From contig DFMO01000008.1 in assembly GCA_002375695.1 (NCBI GenBank), positions 381,819 through 445,818 on the forward strand: a stretch of DNA of 64,000 nucleotides, read 5' to 3'. Under the pieces are notes generated by a model. The model saw only the letters and a program-made list of their open reading frames with translations, searched no databases and was not told the DNA's origin. Source of the stretch: Flavobacteriaceae bacterium UBA3591. Its GTDB lineage: Bacteria > Bacteroidota > Bacteroidia > Flavobacteriales > Flavobacteriaceae. Of the stretch, positions 52,016 to 61,532 are shown in pieces. The position numbers were made by a program, and so were the translations under genes. How positions within the stretch are numbered: position 1 is the stretch's first letter; every line of letters starts with the position of its first letter.

Positions 52016-53893
52016 ATGAGGCCATTATTTATCTGCTTTCTCACCATTTTACTATTTGTTGAAACGCAGGCACAAAATAGAGATACTTTAGTAAATGTAA
52101 GCAATGAGATAAAAGCGCTTGTATCAAAATTAGATTCGTGTTCAAACGATAAAAACAAAGACTGTTTAAATATAGCCAATACCATCGTTAAAAAGGGCGA
52201 GAAGGAAGGAGTGCCGTATTTAGATTATCTGTATTTTAAAAAGGCGTATTATTTCTGGAAGCGCAACATGCTCGATTCTACTTTGTTTTACAGTAAGTTG
52301 GCAATTGAAAATCCGCATCCGGTAGAGCGGCAGCGCAGTGATATTGACGCTCATAATCTTGCAGCTTCAGTTTATTATCACAAAGGAAATTTGGATAAAA
52401 CTGTAGAAGTGTACATTGCACTTTCACGATTATTAGAAGACGGCGGAAACCCGCTACATTTGGGGTATTTATATTCAAATATTGGTATTTTATTAGGGAC
52501 TACCAATAATAACGACCAGCAAATAGCATATTCGTTAAAATCGTATAAATTATTAAAAGAGAACAATGATACCCGGTATATTGCTACGGTAGCTAGTAAC
52601 TTGGGATTTGGTCATTATTATAAGCGCGATACCTTAGAAGCCATAAATTGGGCTAAAAAAGCGTATGAGCTATCTAATTTATCTAATGATATGGTAGCAA
52701 AAACCCAATCGAAGCTTGTATTGTCGTATTTAGAAAATGATTTAGACTTAGCGTTAGATTATGTTGTAGAGGCAGTAAAATATGCCGATTCCTTGGGCGA
52801 TAAAACGCACCAGACTAATGCTTATAATAGATATGCCGATGTTTTACACCAAATGGGCCAAGGTGAAAAGGCATTTAATTATGCAGCGCAAGCAGTAGAT
52901 CTTGCATCAGCCATAGGAGATAATACTACCTTGCGCAGAGCGTCTAAAACTGCAGGAATTATAGCTTATGAACTTGCTAAAAAAGAAAAGGCTGCAGATT
53001 TTTATAACACCTATATTGTGTTAAACGATTCAATTTCAAATATTGAAAAAACTAAGGAGATTAATGAAATTTATACCAAGTTTGAAACCGAAAAGAAGGA
53101 AAAACAACTAGCCGAACAGGCATTAAAAATTCAGAAGCAACGTGCCAATTTATTATATGCAATTTTAGGAGGGATTTTGTTAGCCGTAATTTTAGGCGGA
53201 ATTGTTCTTTACTCGCGGAAAGCTCAAAAACTAAAGCTAAAACAACTACAACAAGAAAAGGAAAATGCTATTTTAAGCTCGTTTATTTTGGGCGAAGAAC
53301 GGGAGCGGAAACGTATTTCGCATGAGTTACACGACGGGGTTGCAGCTATGATTGGAGCAGCCAAGATGACCCTGGAGTCTATTCCGCATCTCGCAAAAGA
53401 AAAGCAAAAAGAGCATTATAAAAAGGTACAGCAAATTTTAGAAAGCACTCATACCGAAGTACGTTATATAGCGCATAATTTACTGCCAACAGTTTTGGAA
53501 AAAGAAGGCTTGATAAAAGCCACGATGCATTTTGCCGAAGAAATAAATAAAACAAAGTTGGTATTTATTGAAGTAGTAGATAGTACAAATAATACCCAAA
53601 AATTATCACCGCAATTAGAACTAATGTTGTTTAGGGTTATTCAAGAATTAGTAAATAATATTATTAAACATTCGGAAGCTCAAAATGCAAAGATAATTTT
53701 TAGCAACAAGGGGTCTCATTTAAAGATTGAAATAACCGATGACGGCATAGGGTACGACGACCAAAACACTAGCGGAAAGCAAGGGTTGTATAGTATTAGC
53801 AAACGACTAAAATCTATTGGCGGGAATTTTGTAATAAGAAGAAAAACCCAAGGCGGAACAGAAGCAATGATTGAATTGAATAGTAAGATGTAA
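52016..53893 (+). CDS. TPR-containing HisKA_3 sensor kinase
   Basis: 625 residues: signal peptide (FVETQAQ), periplasmic tetratricopeptide repeats (about 70-330, e.g. HLGYLYSNIGILLG, AYNRYADVLHQMGQGEKAFNYA), a membrane helix (LLYAILGGILLAVILGGIVLYS), a coiled coil, then HisKA_3 (ERKRISHELHDGVAAMIGAA, His439 in ELHD) and a HATPase domain (VIQELVNNIIKHSEA, DDGIGYD). It follows its regulator by 11 bp. The TPR sensor type is common in Flavobacteriia; signal unknown. Confidence 0.95.
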   Translation: MRPLFICFLTILLFVETQAQNRDTLVNVSNEIKALVSKLDSCSNDKNKDCLNIANTIVKKGEKEGVPYLDYLYFKKAYYFWKRNMLDSTLFYSKLAIENPHPVERQRSDIDAHNLAASVYYHKGNLDKTVEVYIALSRLLEDGGNPLHLGYLYSNIGILLGTTNNNDQQIAYSLKSYKLLKENNDTRYIATVASNLGFGHYYKRDTLEAINWAKKAYELSNLSNDMVAKTQSKLVLSYLENDLDLALDYVVEAVKYADSLGDKTHQTNAYNRYADVLHQMGQGEKAFNYAAQAVDLASAIGDNTTLRRASKTAGIIAYELAKKEKAADFYNTYIVLNDSISNIEKTKEINEIYTKFETEKKEKQLAEQALKIQKQRANLLYAILGGILLAVILGGIVLYSRKAQKLKLKQLQQEKENAILSSFILGEERERKRISHELHDGVAAMIGAAKMTLESIPHLAKEKQKEHYKKVQQILESTHTEVRYIAHNLLPTVLEKEGLIKATMHFAEEINKTKLVFIEVVDSTNNTQKLSPQLELMLFRVIQELVNNIIKHSEAQNAKIIFSNKGSHLKIEITDDGIGYDDQNTSGKQGLYSISKRLKSIGGNFVIRRKTQGGTEAMIELNSKM

Positions 53894-54484
53894 GTGTTTA
53901 AAATCGCTCTTTACTACCCCTAAATGCACAACGCTTTCACCCAGAGCGCAGTCGAAGGGTTAATTATGACGTAAGACGTAGTGAGAATTGAGTAGTGAGA
54001 CGTGAGAAGGTAGCGATCCAAAAAGCATTTCCACCCTTTAGGGCTGGGGTAAAGAAATGCTTTTACCACTCTTTCTGCCCCTAAATCCCCTAAACGGGAC
54101 TTTTATGTTTCTTATAAATAGCATTTCCACCCTTTAGGGCTGGGGTAAAGAAATGCTTTTACCACTCTTTCTGCCCCTAAATCCCCTAAAGGGGACTTTT
54201 ATGTTTCTTATAAATAGCATTTCCACCCTTTAGGGTCGGGGCAAAGAAATGCTTTTACCATTTTCAAATTAACCAATCCACCAATTAACAATTAACAATT
54301 CACCAATTCACCAATTCACGAATTAACGAATTAACCAATTAACAAATCTCCCAAACCCTTCGGCCACTCGGGGACCTTTAATTTATATGAAAATTTAAAA
54401 CAATCCATCCAATACTAAGTTTGAAATACAAGTTATTCAACTTAAATAATTCTTACAAAACTAAGTTCCCACCAATATTCTTTA
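53894..54484. repeat. Repeat block: S element, triplicated H unit, partial C
   Basis: S repeat (53939-53961, slightly altered), then three H hairpins in a 96-bp tandem array (54021-54256), then aattcacc arrays (54270-54345) and a truncated C element (54358-54390, cggccactcggggacc). AT-rich DNA follows. No gene is seen. Confidence 0.85.
54021..54256 (+). repeat. 96-bp tandem triplication containing H hairpins
   Basis: The H unit starts at 54025, 54121 and 54217, exactly 96 bp apart. Each inter-H spacer contains ccccta-aacgggac or ccccta-aaggggac, itself a small hairpin. The first two spacers differ by one base (aacggg/aagggg), so duplication is recent. Confidence 0.85.
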
Positions 54485-54492
54485 TACCTTTG
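54485..54492 (+). promoter_or_regulatory. -7 box upstream of the second polysaccharide block
   Basis: TACCTTTG is an exact TAnnTTTG match 136 bp before the ATG at 54628, predicting a leader of about 130 nt. No consensus -33 box is evident. Confidence 0.5.
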
Positions 54493-54627
54493 CGAGGCCT
54501 TGAAATCCCTACTTTAATTTATTTTAAATTTCAATGGATAGAAAACAAAGAGTAGATTTTCTACTTTTAAAATGATTTGTTTTTAACGTATTAATAATCT
54601 ATAAAGCCCCCAGGTCTATTAAACGGT

Positions 54628-55764
54628 ATGAACGACAAGATTTATCTTTCATCTCCCCATATGGGAGGAACCGAACAAGGCTATGTAACAGAAGCTCTAT
54701 CCTCTAATTGGATAAGTTCTTCAGATTTAAACTTAAACAAGTTTGAATATGGACTTGAAACGTATTTAGGAGCAGGTAATTATATTACCGCATTAAGCTC
54801 GGGAACGGCAGCCATCCACCTTTCTTTAATAATGTTGGGAGTGGGACAGGACGATGAGGTTTTGTGCCAGAGTATGACGTTTTCGGCTTCAGCCAATCCC
54901 ATTGTATACCAAGGAGCAACGCCGGTTTTTATCGATAGCGAGCCCGACACTTGGAATCTTTGCCCTGTGCATTTAGAAAGTGCCATTAAAGACAGGATAT
55001 CAAAAGGCAAGAAACCCAAAGCTATAGTGGCAGTACATTTGTATGGTATGCCATGTAAGGTTGATGAAATTACTGCAATTTCAAAAAAATATGATATCCC
55101 GCTTATTGAAGACAGTGCCGAGGCATTAGGGAGTAGTTATAAGGGCAAAAAGTGCGGTACATTTGGCCATTTCTCTATCTTATCGTTTAACGGCAATAAA
55201 ATAATTACTACTTCTGGTGGCGGGGCTTTGGTTTGTAGAGACCAAAAGAATAAAGAACACGCTCTCTTTCTGGCTACCCAGGCGCGAGATGAGGCGCCTC
55301 ACTATCAACATAGCCATATAGGATATAACTACAGGATGAGTAATGTTTGTGCCGGGATTGGACGCGGGCAGATGGAAGTTTTGGATAAACATGTAGCCCT
55401 AAGGCAAGAAATGCACGCCTTTTATAAAGAAATCTTTTTAAATATTTCGGAAGTTTCTGTTTTTGAAGCGCCAAATAATGATTATATTAGCAATCATTGG
55501 CTTAGCTGCATACGGTTTAATATTGTAAACAATAAATTTAACCCAGATGGGTTAAGAGAGGCTTTATTAGCCGAAAACATAGAATCTCGCCCCTTATGGA
55601 AACCAATGCATTTGCAGCCAATTTTTAAAAACTCCCCATATTACGGCAATACTACTTGCGAAACGCTTTTTAATACAGGTCTTTGCCTTCCCTCGGGCAG
55701 TAACCTAACAGAAACCGATCGCCAGCGAATTGCAACCACTATTACAAAATATTTTAATAGCTAG
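54628..55764 (+). CDS. DegT/DnrJ-type aminotransferase, PglE-like
   Basis: 378 residues. A PLP sugar aminotransferase starting KIYLSSPHMGGTEQGYVTEALSSNWISS; the PLP Lys is in SFNGNKIITTSGGG, and IEDSAEALGSSYKGKKCGTFG is a typical internal motif. It would aminate the 4-keto sugar made by the PglF-like enzyme encoded 4 bp downstream, giving a UDP-bacillosamine-type precursor. No PglD-type acetyltransferase is in the window. Confidence 0.9.
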   Translation: MNDKIYLSSPHMGGTEQGYVTEALSSNWISSSDLNLNKFEYGLETYLGAGNYITALSSGTAAIHLSLIMLGVGQDDEVLCQSMTFSASANPIVYQGATPVFIDSEPDTWNLCPVHLESAIKDRISKGKKPKAIVAVHLYGMPCKVDEITAISKKYDIPLIEDSAEALGSSYKGKKCGTFGHFSILSFNGNKIITTSGGGALVCRDQKNKEHALFLATQARDEAPHYQHSHIGYNYRMSNVCAGIGRGQMEVLDKHVALRQEMHAFYKEIFLNISEVSVFEAPNNDYISNHWLSCIRFNIVNNKFNPDGLREALLAENIESRPLWKPMHLQPIFKNSPYYGNTTCETLFNTGLCLPSGSNLTETDRQRIATTITKYFNS

Positions 55765-55768
55765 TATT

Positions 55769-57763
55769 ATGGAAAAAACTACCCAACTAAGGTTTTTAAA
55801 CAGGCAATATGCTGGCGTTAGAAACTACGTACTTGAACAACGCTTTTTACCGCGGTGGGCTGTTATTGTTATAGACTTAAGTATTTGCTTATTCTCTTAT
55901 GTTATAACACTGGCATTTTTGCGCAGTATTCCTATAGATACTTTTAATGTGTTAACCGCTGTTGAGCGGGCAGGACTTATATTAGGCGTTCAGCTTTTGT
56001 GTTTTGCTTTATTTAAAACCTATTCGGGGATTATTAGGCACAGTACGTTTACCGATGTTTATAGACTTGCCTTAGCTATAGGGTCGGCTTTTTTAATTAT
56101 TGTTATTGGCAATTATGCTTACTTAAATTTTACAGGGGAGCAGGTGTTTATCAATACCGGAATTTTGCTGTATTCGTTTTTATCGCTTACCTCTTTAATT
56201 GCTTTTAGAATTGTGGTAAAAGAAGTTTATCGTTATTTAAGTACTACGGCTTCTCAAAATTCTAAAAAACGTATATTAGTTTTTGGGGTGAATGATCAAA
56301 GTATTGGGATAGCCCAATCATTGTTAAGCGATGCAAACTCTCCTTACCGTCCGGTAGCATTCTTAAGTACAATTGAAAAAGGCCATAATTATAAAATTAT
56401 GGATATGCCTATTCTAAGGCTTTCTGATACCTTAGAAGGGAGTCTCAAAAACTTTAAAAAGAAGTATGGTGTTAATGGCTTGTTATTGGTGGGCGATGCG
56501 CTTTCGGTACCCGAAAAGAATAGTATTGTAGAAAAAACCTTTGCTGCTGGGTTGGAAGTATATAATACTTTTATGCCCGAAAAATGGAATAAACTATCTG
56601 ATGTGCATTTAAAAATTGCACCACTACAAATTGAAGACTTATTAGATCGCGACCCTATTGAAACTGAAGTTGAGGCAATTTCAAAAGACTTGGAAGGGAA
56701 AACTATTTTGGTAACTGGAGGTGCGGGGAGTATAGGCAGCGAGTTGGCAAAACAAATTGCTGCATTTAAACCTAAAAAACTTATTGTATTAGACAATGCC
56801 GAAAGTGCATTACACAAGATTGATCTATACTTAACTAATAATTTCCCTGATTTAGATTTTCAATGTTACTTGGCCGATGTGACTTCAAAGGGCCGTATGC
56901 ATGGGATTTTTGCAAAGTTTAAGTTTGATGTTGTTTATCATGCGGCTGCATATAAACATGTGCCTATGATTGAAACCCACCCGCGGGAAGGGATTAGAAC
57001 CAATACTATTGGCACCCGTATTTTGGCCGAATTGGCAAGCGAATATAAGTGTGAGCGGTTTGTAATGGTATCTACCGATAAGGCTGTAAACCCAAGTAAT
57101 GTGATGGGAGCAACAAAACGTGCCGCCGAAATGTATGTACAAGCATTACAACAAATGCCGGGTATAAAAACTAAGTTTATCACTACGCGTTTTGGAAATG
57201 TTTTGGGAAGTAATGGTTCGGTAATTCCATTTTTTAAAGAGCAAATTAAAAACGGAGGGCCTGTAACGGTGACTCATAAGGATATAATTCGCTATTTTAT
57301 GACCATACAAGAGGCTTGCCAACTAGTGTTGCAAGCAGGTACTATGGGAAAAGGTGGAGAGATTTTTGTTTTTGATATGGGGAAGCCGGTTCGTATTTTA
57401 GACATGGCAGAGCGAATGATAAAATTAAGCGGCTTAAAACCGTATGAGGATATTCCTATTGAAATTACAGGGCTGCGAAAAGGAGAAAAGCTATACGAAG
57501 AATTACTAAACGATGGCGAAAATACCTTACCTACTTATCACCCTAAAATTATGGTAAGTGGGGTTAGGAAATACGAATACGACTATGTGTGTTCTGCCTT
57601 AGACGAGCTAGACATAATGATTAATAAGGTTGGAAAAAAGAAGGCAATTATTAAACAATTAAAGCTATTAGTACCCGAATTTGTTAGTCAGAATTCTGTT
57701 TACTGCGAATTGGATAAAGCAAAAGGCGAAAAAGTGCTGAACGGGAGTAAGGTTAAAAAGTAG
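55769..57763 (+). CDS. UDP-GlcNAc 4,6-dehydratase, PglF/WbpM/CapD type
   Basis: 664 residues from the ATG at 55769; the frame runs upstream to a TTG at 55730, which overlaps the preceding gene and lacks homology. N-terminal helices (VIVIDLSICLFSYVITLAFL, then three more) anchor it in the membrane. The C-terminal half is an extended SDR: LVTGGAGSIGSELAKQIAAF, VYHAAAYKHVPMIE, VMVSTDKAVNPSNVMGATKRAAE, in which a Met-containing motif replaces Tyr as in WbpM. It produces UDP-4-keto-6-deoxy-GlcNAc for the aminotransferase and the reductase at 24262. Confidence 0.94.
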   Translation: MEKTTQLRFLNRQYAGVRNYVLEQRFLPRWAVIVIDLSICLFSYVITLAFLRSIPIDTFNVLTAVERAGLILGVQLLCFALFKTYSGIIRHSTFTDVYRLALAIGSAFLIIVIGNYAYLNFTGEQVFINTGILLYSFLSLTSLIAFRIVVKEVYRYLSTTASQNSKKRILVFGVNDQSIGIAQSLLSDANSPYRPVAFLSTIEKGHNYKIMDMPILRLSDTLEGSLKNFKKKYGVNGLLLVGDALSVPEKNSIVEKTFAAGLEVYNTFMPEKWNKLSDVHLKIAPLQIEDLLDRDPIETEVEAISKDLEGKTILVTGGAGSIGSELAKQIAAFKPKKLIVLDNAESALHKIDLYLTNNFPDLDFQCYLADVTSKGRMHGIFAKFKFDVVYHAAAYKHVPMIETHPREGIRTNTIGTRILAELASEYKCERFVMVSTDKAVNPSNVMGATKRAAEMYVQALQQMPGIKTKFITTRFGNVLGSNGSVIPFFKEQIKNGGPVTVTHKDIIRYFMTIQEACQLVLQAGTMGKGGEIFVFDMGKPVRILDMAERMIKLSGLKPYEDIPIEITGLRKGEKLYEELLNDGENTLPTYHPKIMVSGVRKYEYDYVCSALDELDIMINKVGKKKAIIKQLKLLVPEFVSQNSVYCELDKAKGEKVLNGSKVKK

Positions 57764-58252
57764 TTTGTTGTAGTGGGCCCCTCGGCCCTTAGGTACAACC
57801 TCCTGCCGTCGGCCACTCGGGGACCTTTATCTTGGCTAGTAAAGAGCAAAAACTAAGGTGACCGAGTGAATTTAGCGAGCAAAGCGAAGCTAAATTAGTA
57901 TCGAGGCCATCGATTGGAAATTCACACGTTCCCCACCCCTAAATCCCCTAAAGGGGACTTTCAAATCTCAATGCAAAAGCATTTCCACCCTTTAGGGCTG
58001 GGGTAAAGAAATGCTTTTACCATTTTCAAATTAACCAATTCACCAATTAACAATTCACCAATCCACCAATCCCAAATTAACAAATCCACCAATCCACCAA
58101 TTCACCAATTATCAAATGCTCGATTTTCAAAATCTGCCATTCAACATAGGTGACCAATCATGACAACACTCAATTTAAGTAGAATTGACAAAAAAATCGC
58201 TTATAACCTATAATTAACAGCGTTCACTCTCAAACAACTTACACAAAAACCA
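57764..58252. repeat. C-H composite repeat between pglF-like gene and wza
   Basis: C element 57775-57913, linker with cccctaaatcccctaaaggggac (57935-57960), H hairpin 57975-58018, then aattcacc arrays to about 58120. This is the same order as the three copies at 61567-62750. Confidence 0.85.
57775..57913 (+). repeat. C element, orientation B
   Basis: The inner hairpin here is AATTTAGC...GCTAAATT, while the copy at 47485 has AATTTAGT...ACTAAATT: a paired change. The outer right arm GTATCGAGGCC is intact, and CACTCGGGGACC pairs with GGTGACCGAGTG save two mismatches. Confidence 0.8.
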
Positions 58253-58260
58253 TATATTTG
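58253..58260 (+). promoter_or_regulatory. -7 box of wza
   Basis: TATATTTG exactly matches TAnnTTTG, 16 bp before the wza ATG, giving a very short leader. No good -33 box was found. Confidence 0.45.
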
Positions 58261-58275
58261 TCAAAAAAATATTAG

Positions 58276-59058
58276 ATGAAGCGTATTATAAGTAATGGAC
58301 TGCTTTTGTTGCTAGTAGTAGTATTGGGAGCGTCTTGTGTGTCGCGGCAAAAAATTGTTTATTTTCAAGATTTAGAACAACAAAACGCTTTGGTTGACAG
58401 TATTGAAAATAGTTTTAAAATACAGCCAAACGACTTATTAAACATTGTAGTTTCTGCTTACGATTTAAATGCGGTTCGTCCTTTTAATCTCATTAGTGAA
58501 GCCCGACCTTCTATGGGCAATTCAAATTTTGTTTCAACTAATTCGCAACAATTAAATTATCTAACAGCCGAAGATGGCACGATTGACTTTCCGGTGCTGG
58601 GCAGGATAAAAGTAGCTGGTTTAACTCGTACCGAATTAAGCGAATATTTGGTTGAGCGTATTTCAGAATACGTAAAAGACCCTATAGTAACCATTAGAAT
58701 AGTAAACTTTAAAGTGAGTGTTTTGGGCGAAGTAGCGCGCCCCGGAACTTATAATATTGAAGGTGAAAGACTTACTTTGCCAGAAGCTATTAGTTTGGCT
58801 GGCGATATGACACTATATGGCCGAAGAGATAATGTGTTGGTGATACGAGATAACGGCAATAGTAAGGAGTATAAATACTTAGATTTTAGAGATTCGTCTA
58901 TTTTAAACAGTGAATACTATTATTTGCAACAAAATGATGTAATTTATGTAGAGCCTAATAATGCTCAAATACAAAGTAGTAGTTTTAATAGGAATGCGAG
59001 TATTTACATTAGTGTAGCTTCCTTACTACTGTCTACTTTGGTAATTATTTTTAGGTAA
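58276..59058 (+). CDS. wza: Polysaccharide export lipoprotein (Wza-like)
   Basis: 260 residues: lipobox LGASC with Cys21, a polysaccharide-export domain (FKIQPNDLLNIVVSAYDL, GTIDFPVLGRIKVAGLTRTELSEYLVERIS) and a SLBB domain (VSVLGEVARPGTYNIEGERLTLPEAISLAGD). A C-terminal hydrophobic helix (ASIYISVASLLLSTLVIIF) would cross the outer membrane as in Wza. It is directly before the Wzc kinase gene. Confidence 0.93.
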   Translation: MKRIISNGLLLLLVVVLGASCVSRQKIVYFQDLEQQNALVDSIENSFKIQPNDLLNIVVSAYDLNAVRPFNLISEARPSMGNSNFVSTNSQQLNYLTAEDGTIDFPVLGRIKVAGLTRTELSEYLVERISEYVKDPIVTIRIVNFKVSVLGEVARPGTYNIEGERLTLPEAISLAGDMTLYGRRDNVLVIRDNGNSKEYKYLDFRDSSILNSEYYYLQQNDVIYVEPNNAQIQSSSFNRNASIYISVASLLLSTLVIIFR

Positions 59059-59165
59059 AACAAAGAGGTGCGTAGCGCACAAAAACACTTAAATTTTTAG
59101 GGTTGTGATTAGAGCAGTCTATACACCCCAATTGTTATTAACAAGCTTTAAAGAGAATAATTAGA

Positions 59166-61532
59166 ATGCAGGATATACCTCAAAATTATAATGAAGAGCA
59201 GGAACTTACGTTACGGGAGCAATTAGAGACTTATTTAAGGTATTGGCCTTGGTTTATTATTGGGGTTTTAATTGCCGTAACGGGTGCTTATTTGTACCTG
59301 CGTTATACCGTTCCGTCGTATCAGGTAACCGCTACTATCTTAATTAAAGATGAAAAAAGCAATGCTTTTTCTGAATTATCTGCGTTTCAAGATATGGGGT
59401 TTGCAAGCGGATTTTCAAATTCCGATATCGATAATGAGTTGGAAATATTAAAATCGAAGTCGCTTACCGAAAAAGTAGTAGAAGAGCTTAATTTAAATAT
59501 TACTTATTTTAAAGAAGGAAATGTAAGAGATGCCGAAGTTTTTAAAAACCGTCCTTTTGAGGTAAACCTTATAAGTCTTAATGAGAATCGTACGGCGCAA
59601 GGGGCGTTGTATATAGACCCTATTTCTACTACCCAATTTATTTTATATCCTGAAGGGGGCGAAAAAAAGACTTATAATTTTGGCGAAGCTGTAGAATTAG
59701 AATGGGGTACCCTAGTAGTACTTCCTAATCTTACAGTTTTAAACAAGGAAGCAACAGGTAATAAATTACGTGTAATTATTAGAAGTAAAGAAGCAGTGGC
59801 TTCGAGTTTACGAAATCAAATTTCTGCCAATTTGGTTAGTAAAAATAGCAGTGTTATTGGTTTAGAAATGGTTTCACCTACCCCAGAAAAGGCAATTGCT
59901 ATTTTAAACGATCTTATTCAACAATTTAATACCGATGCCATAAACGATAAAAATATGGTGTCGCGCAACACAGCTAACTTTATTCAGTCGCGACTTGAAA
60001 TTATTACCAACGAGTTAGATAGTGTTGAAACTAATAAAGTTGAATTTAAAGAAGCCAATAGACTTACCGATATTGCTGCCGAAGGGCAGTTATTTTTGGA
60101 AAATGCCAGTGAGTTTAATAAAAAACAACTTGAGGTTGAAACTCAAATTGCATATGTAAATACCATGCAAGAATACCTTAACAATGGTAATCCAGACGAT
60201 TTGCTGCCGGCTAATTTAGGGGTAGGAAAAGAAGGTTTTGACGGGGAGGTTGAAAAATACAATCAATTAATTTTAGAACGCAACAAACTTTTACAAAGCA
60301 GTACGGCCAAAAACCCGATGGTAGTTGGGCTTGAAGGTCAAATAGCTGAAATGCGTTCGAATATTAAGCAGAGCTTAGCCAATGTAAGAGACGGGTTGCA
60401 AATACAACGCAATAGACTAAATAGACAAGGTGCCGAAATTGGCGGGGCTATTTCGGCAATTCCGGGGAAAGAAAAAGAATTTAGAAGTATAAGCAGGCAA
60501 CAAGAAATTAAAGAAGCTTTGTACCTGTATTTATTACAAAAACGAGAAGAAACTGCTATTTCATTAGCAGTAACTACGCCGAAGGCAAAAATTGTTGATA
60601 GTGCATACAGCTCAGCAAATCCTGTTTCACCCAAAAAACAGATTATTCTTCTTGCTGCAGTTATTTTAGGACTTTTAGTGCCATTTTTGGTAATTTACGT
60701 ACAACAGCTTTTAGATAACAAAATTAGAAATAGAGCCTATGTTGAGCGTAAAGGTGGTGATATTGCCATAGTAGGGGAGTTGCCCGAAATAGGTAAAAAC
60801 GACCAAGAATTAGTAGGCGAAAACGATTATTCAATTTTGGCCGAATCTTTTAGAATATTGCGTACCAATTTGCAGTATTTAATGTTAGATAAACAAGAAG
60901 ACTCAAATAATGGGAAAGTAATAATGGTTACTTCTACTGTAAAGGGAGAGGGGAAAACATTTGTTTCGTCCAATCTGGCACTCACTTTGGCAAACAGTGG
61001 TGCGAAAGTAGTATTAGTAGGAGCCGATATTAGAAATCCGCAGTTGCAGCGTTATATAGATCACGATTTTACCAATAAAGGCGTGGTGGAATACTTGGTG
61101 TATCCCGATAGTGATATCCACGATTATATTCAGCCATCGAATTCAAATAAAAACTTATCGCTAATGGTAAGTGGTACCATTCCACCAAACCCGGCCGAAT
61201 TGTGGATGCAAAAAAGGGCGGGCGAATTGTTTTCTGCCTTGGCTAATGAATACGAGTACGTAGTAGTTGATACGGCACCGTCTATGTTGGTTACAGATAC
61301 ATTATTAATAAACCAATACGCCGATGTAACCCTTTATACCTTAAGAGCTGGATATACTGAAAAAAAACTCCTAGACTTCCCGATAGAGCAAGAGAAAACC
61401 AAAAAGCTAAAAAATGTTGCGTTTGTGCTGAACAACGTAAGTATGGCCAATTTTGGGTATGGTAATAAATATGGTTACACCTACGGACAGAAAAAACTTA
61501 GTATGTGGGAAAAAGCTTTTGGAAAACGGTAG
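59166..61532 (+). CDS. wzc: Wzc-type chain-length regulator and BY-kinase
   Basis: 788 residues. N-terminal Wzz domain with a membrane helix (WFIIGVLIAVTGAYLYLRY) and a large periplasmic coiled-coil region; a second helix near 500 (IILLAAVILGLLVPFLVIYVQQL); then a tyrosine-kinase domain with Walker A VKGEGKTF (Lys597), Walker A' VLVGADIRNPQ and Walker B YVVVDTAPS. The C-terminal tail FGYGNKYGYTYGQ is the Tyr cluster for autophosphorylation. It couples polymerisation with export through Wza. Confidence 0.94.
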   Translation: MQDIPQNYNEEQELTLREQLETYLRYWPWFIIGVLIAVTGAYLYLRYTVPSYQVTATILIKDEKSNAFSELSAFQDMGFASGFSNSDIDNELEILKSKSLTEKVVEELNLNITYFKEGNVRDAEVFKNRPFEVNLISLNENRTAQGALYIDPISTTQFILYPEGGEKKTYNFGEAVELEWGTLVVLPNLTVLNKEATGNKLRVIIRSKEAVASSLRNQISANLVSKNSSVIGLEMVSPTPEKAIAILNDLIQQFNTDAINDKNMVSRNTANFIQSRLEIITNELDSVETNKVEFKEANRLTDIAAEGQLFLENASEFNKKQLEVETQIAYVNTMQEYLNNGNPDDLLPANLGVGKEGFDGEVEKYNQLILERNKLLQSSTAKNPMVVGLEGQIAEMRSNIKQSLANVRDGLQIQRNRLNRQGAEIGGAISAIPGKEKEFRSISRQQEIKEALYLYLLQKREETAISLAVTTPKAKIVDSAYSSANPVSPKKQIILLAAVILGLLVPFLVIYVQQLLDNKIRNRAYVERKGGDIAIVGELPEIGKNDQELVGENDYSILAESFRILRTNLQYLMLDKQEDSNNGKVIMVTSTVKGEGKTFVSSNLALTLANSGAKVVLVGADIRNPQLQRYIDHDFTNKGVVEYLVYPDSDIHDYIQPSNSNKNLSLMVSGTIPPNPAELWMQKRAGELFSALANEYEYVVVDTAPSMLVTDTLLINQYADVTLYTLRAGYTEKKLLDFPIEQEKTKKLKNVAFVLNNVSMANFGYGNKYGYTYGQKKLSMWEKAFGKR

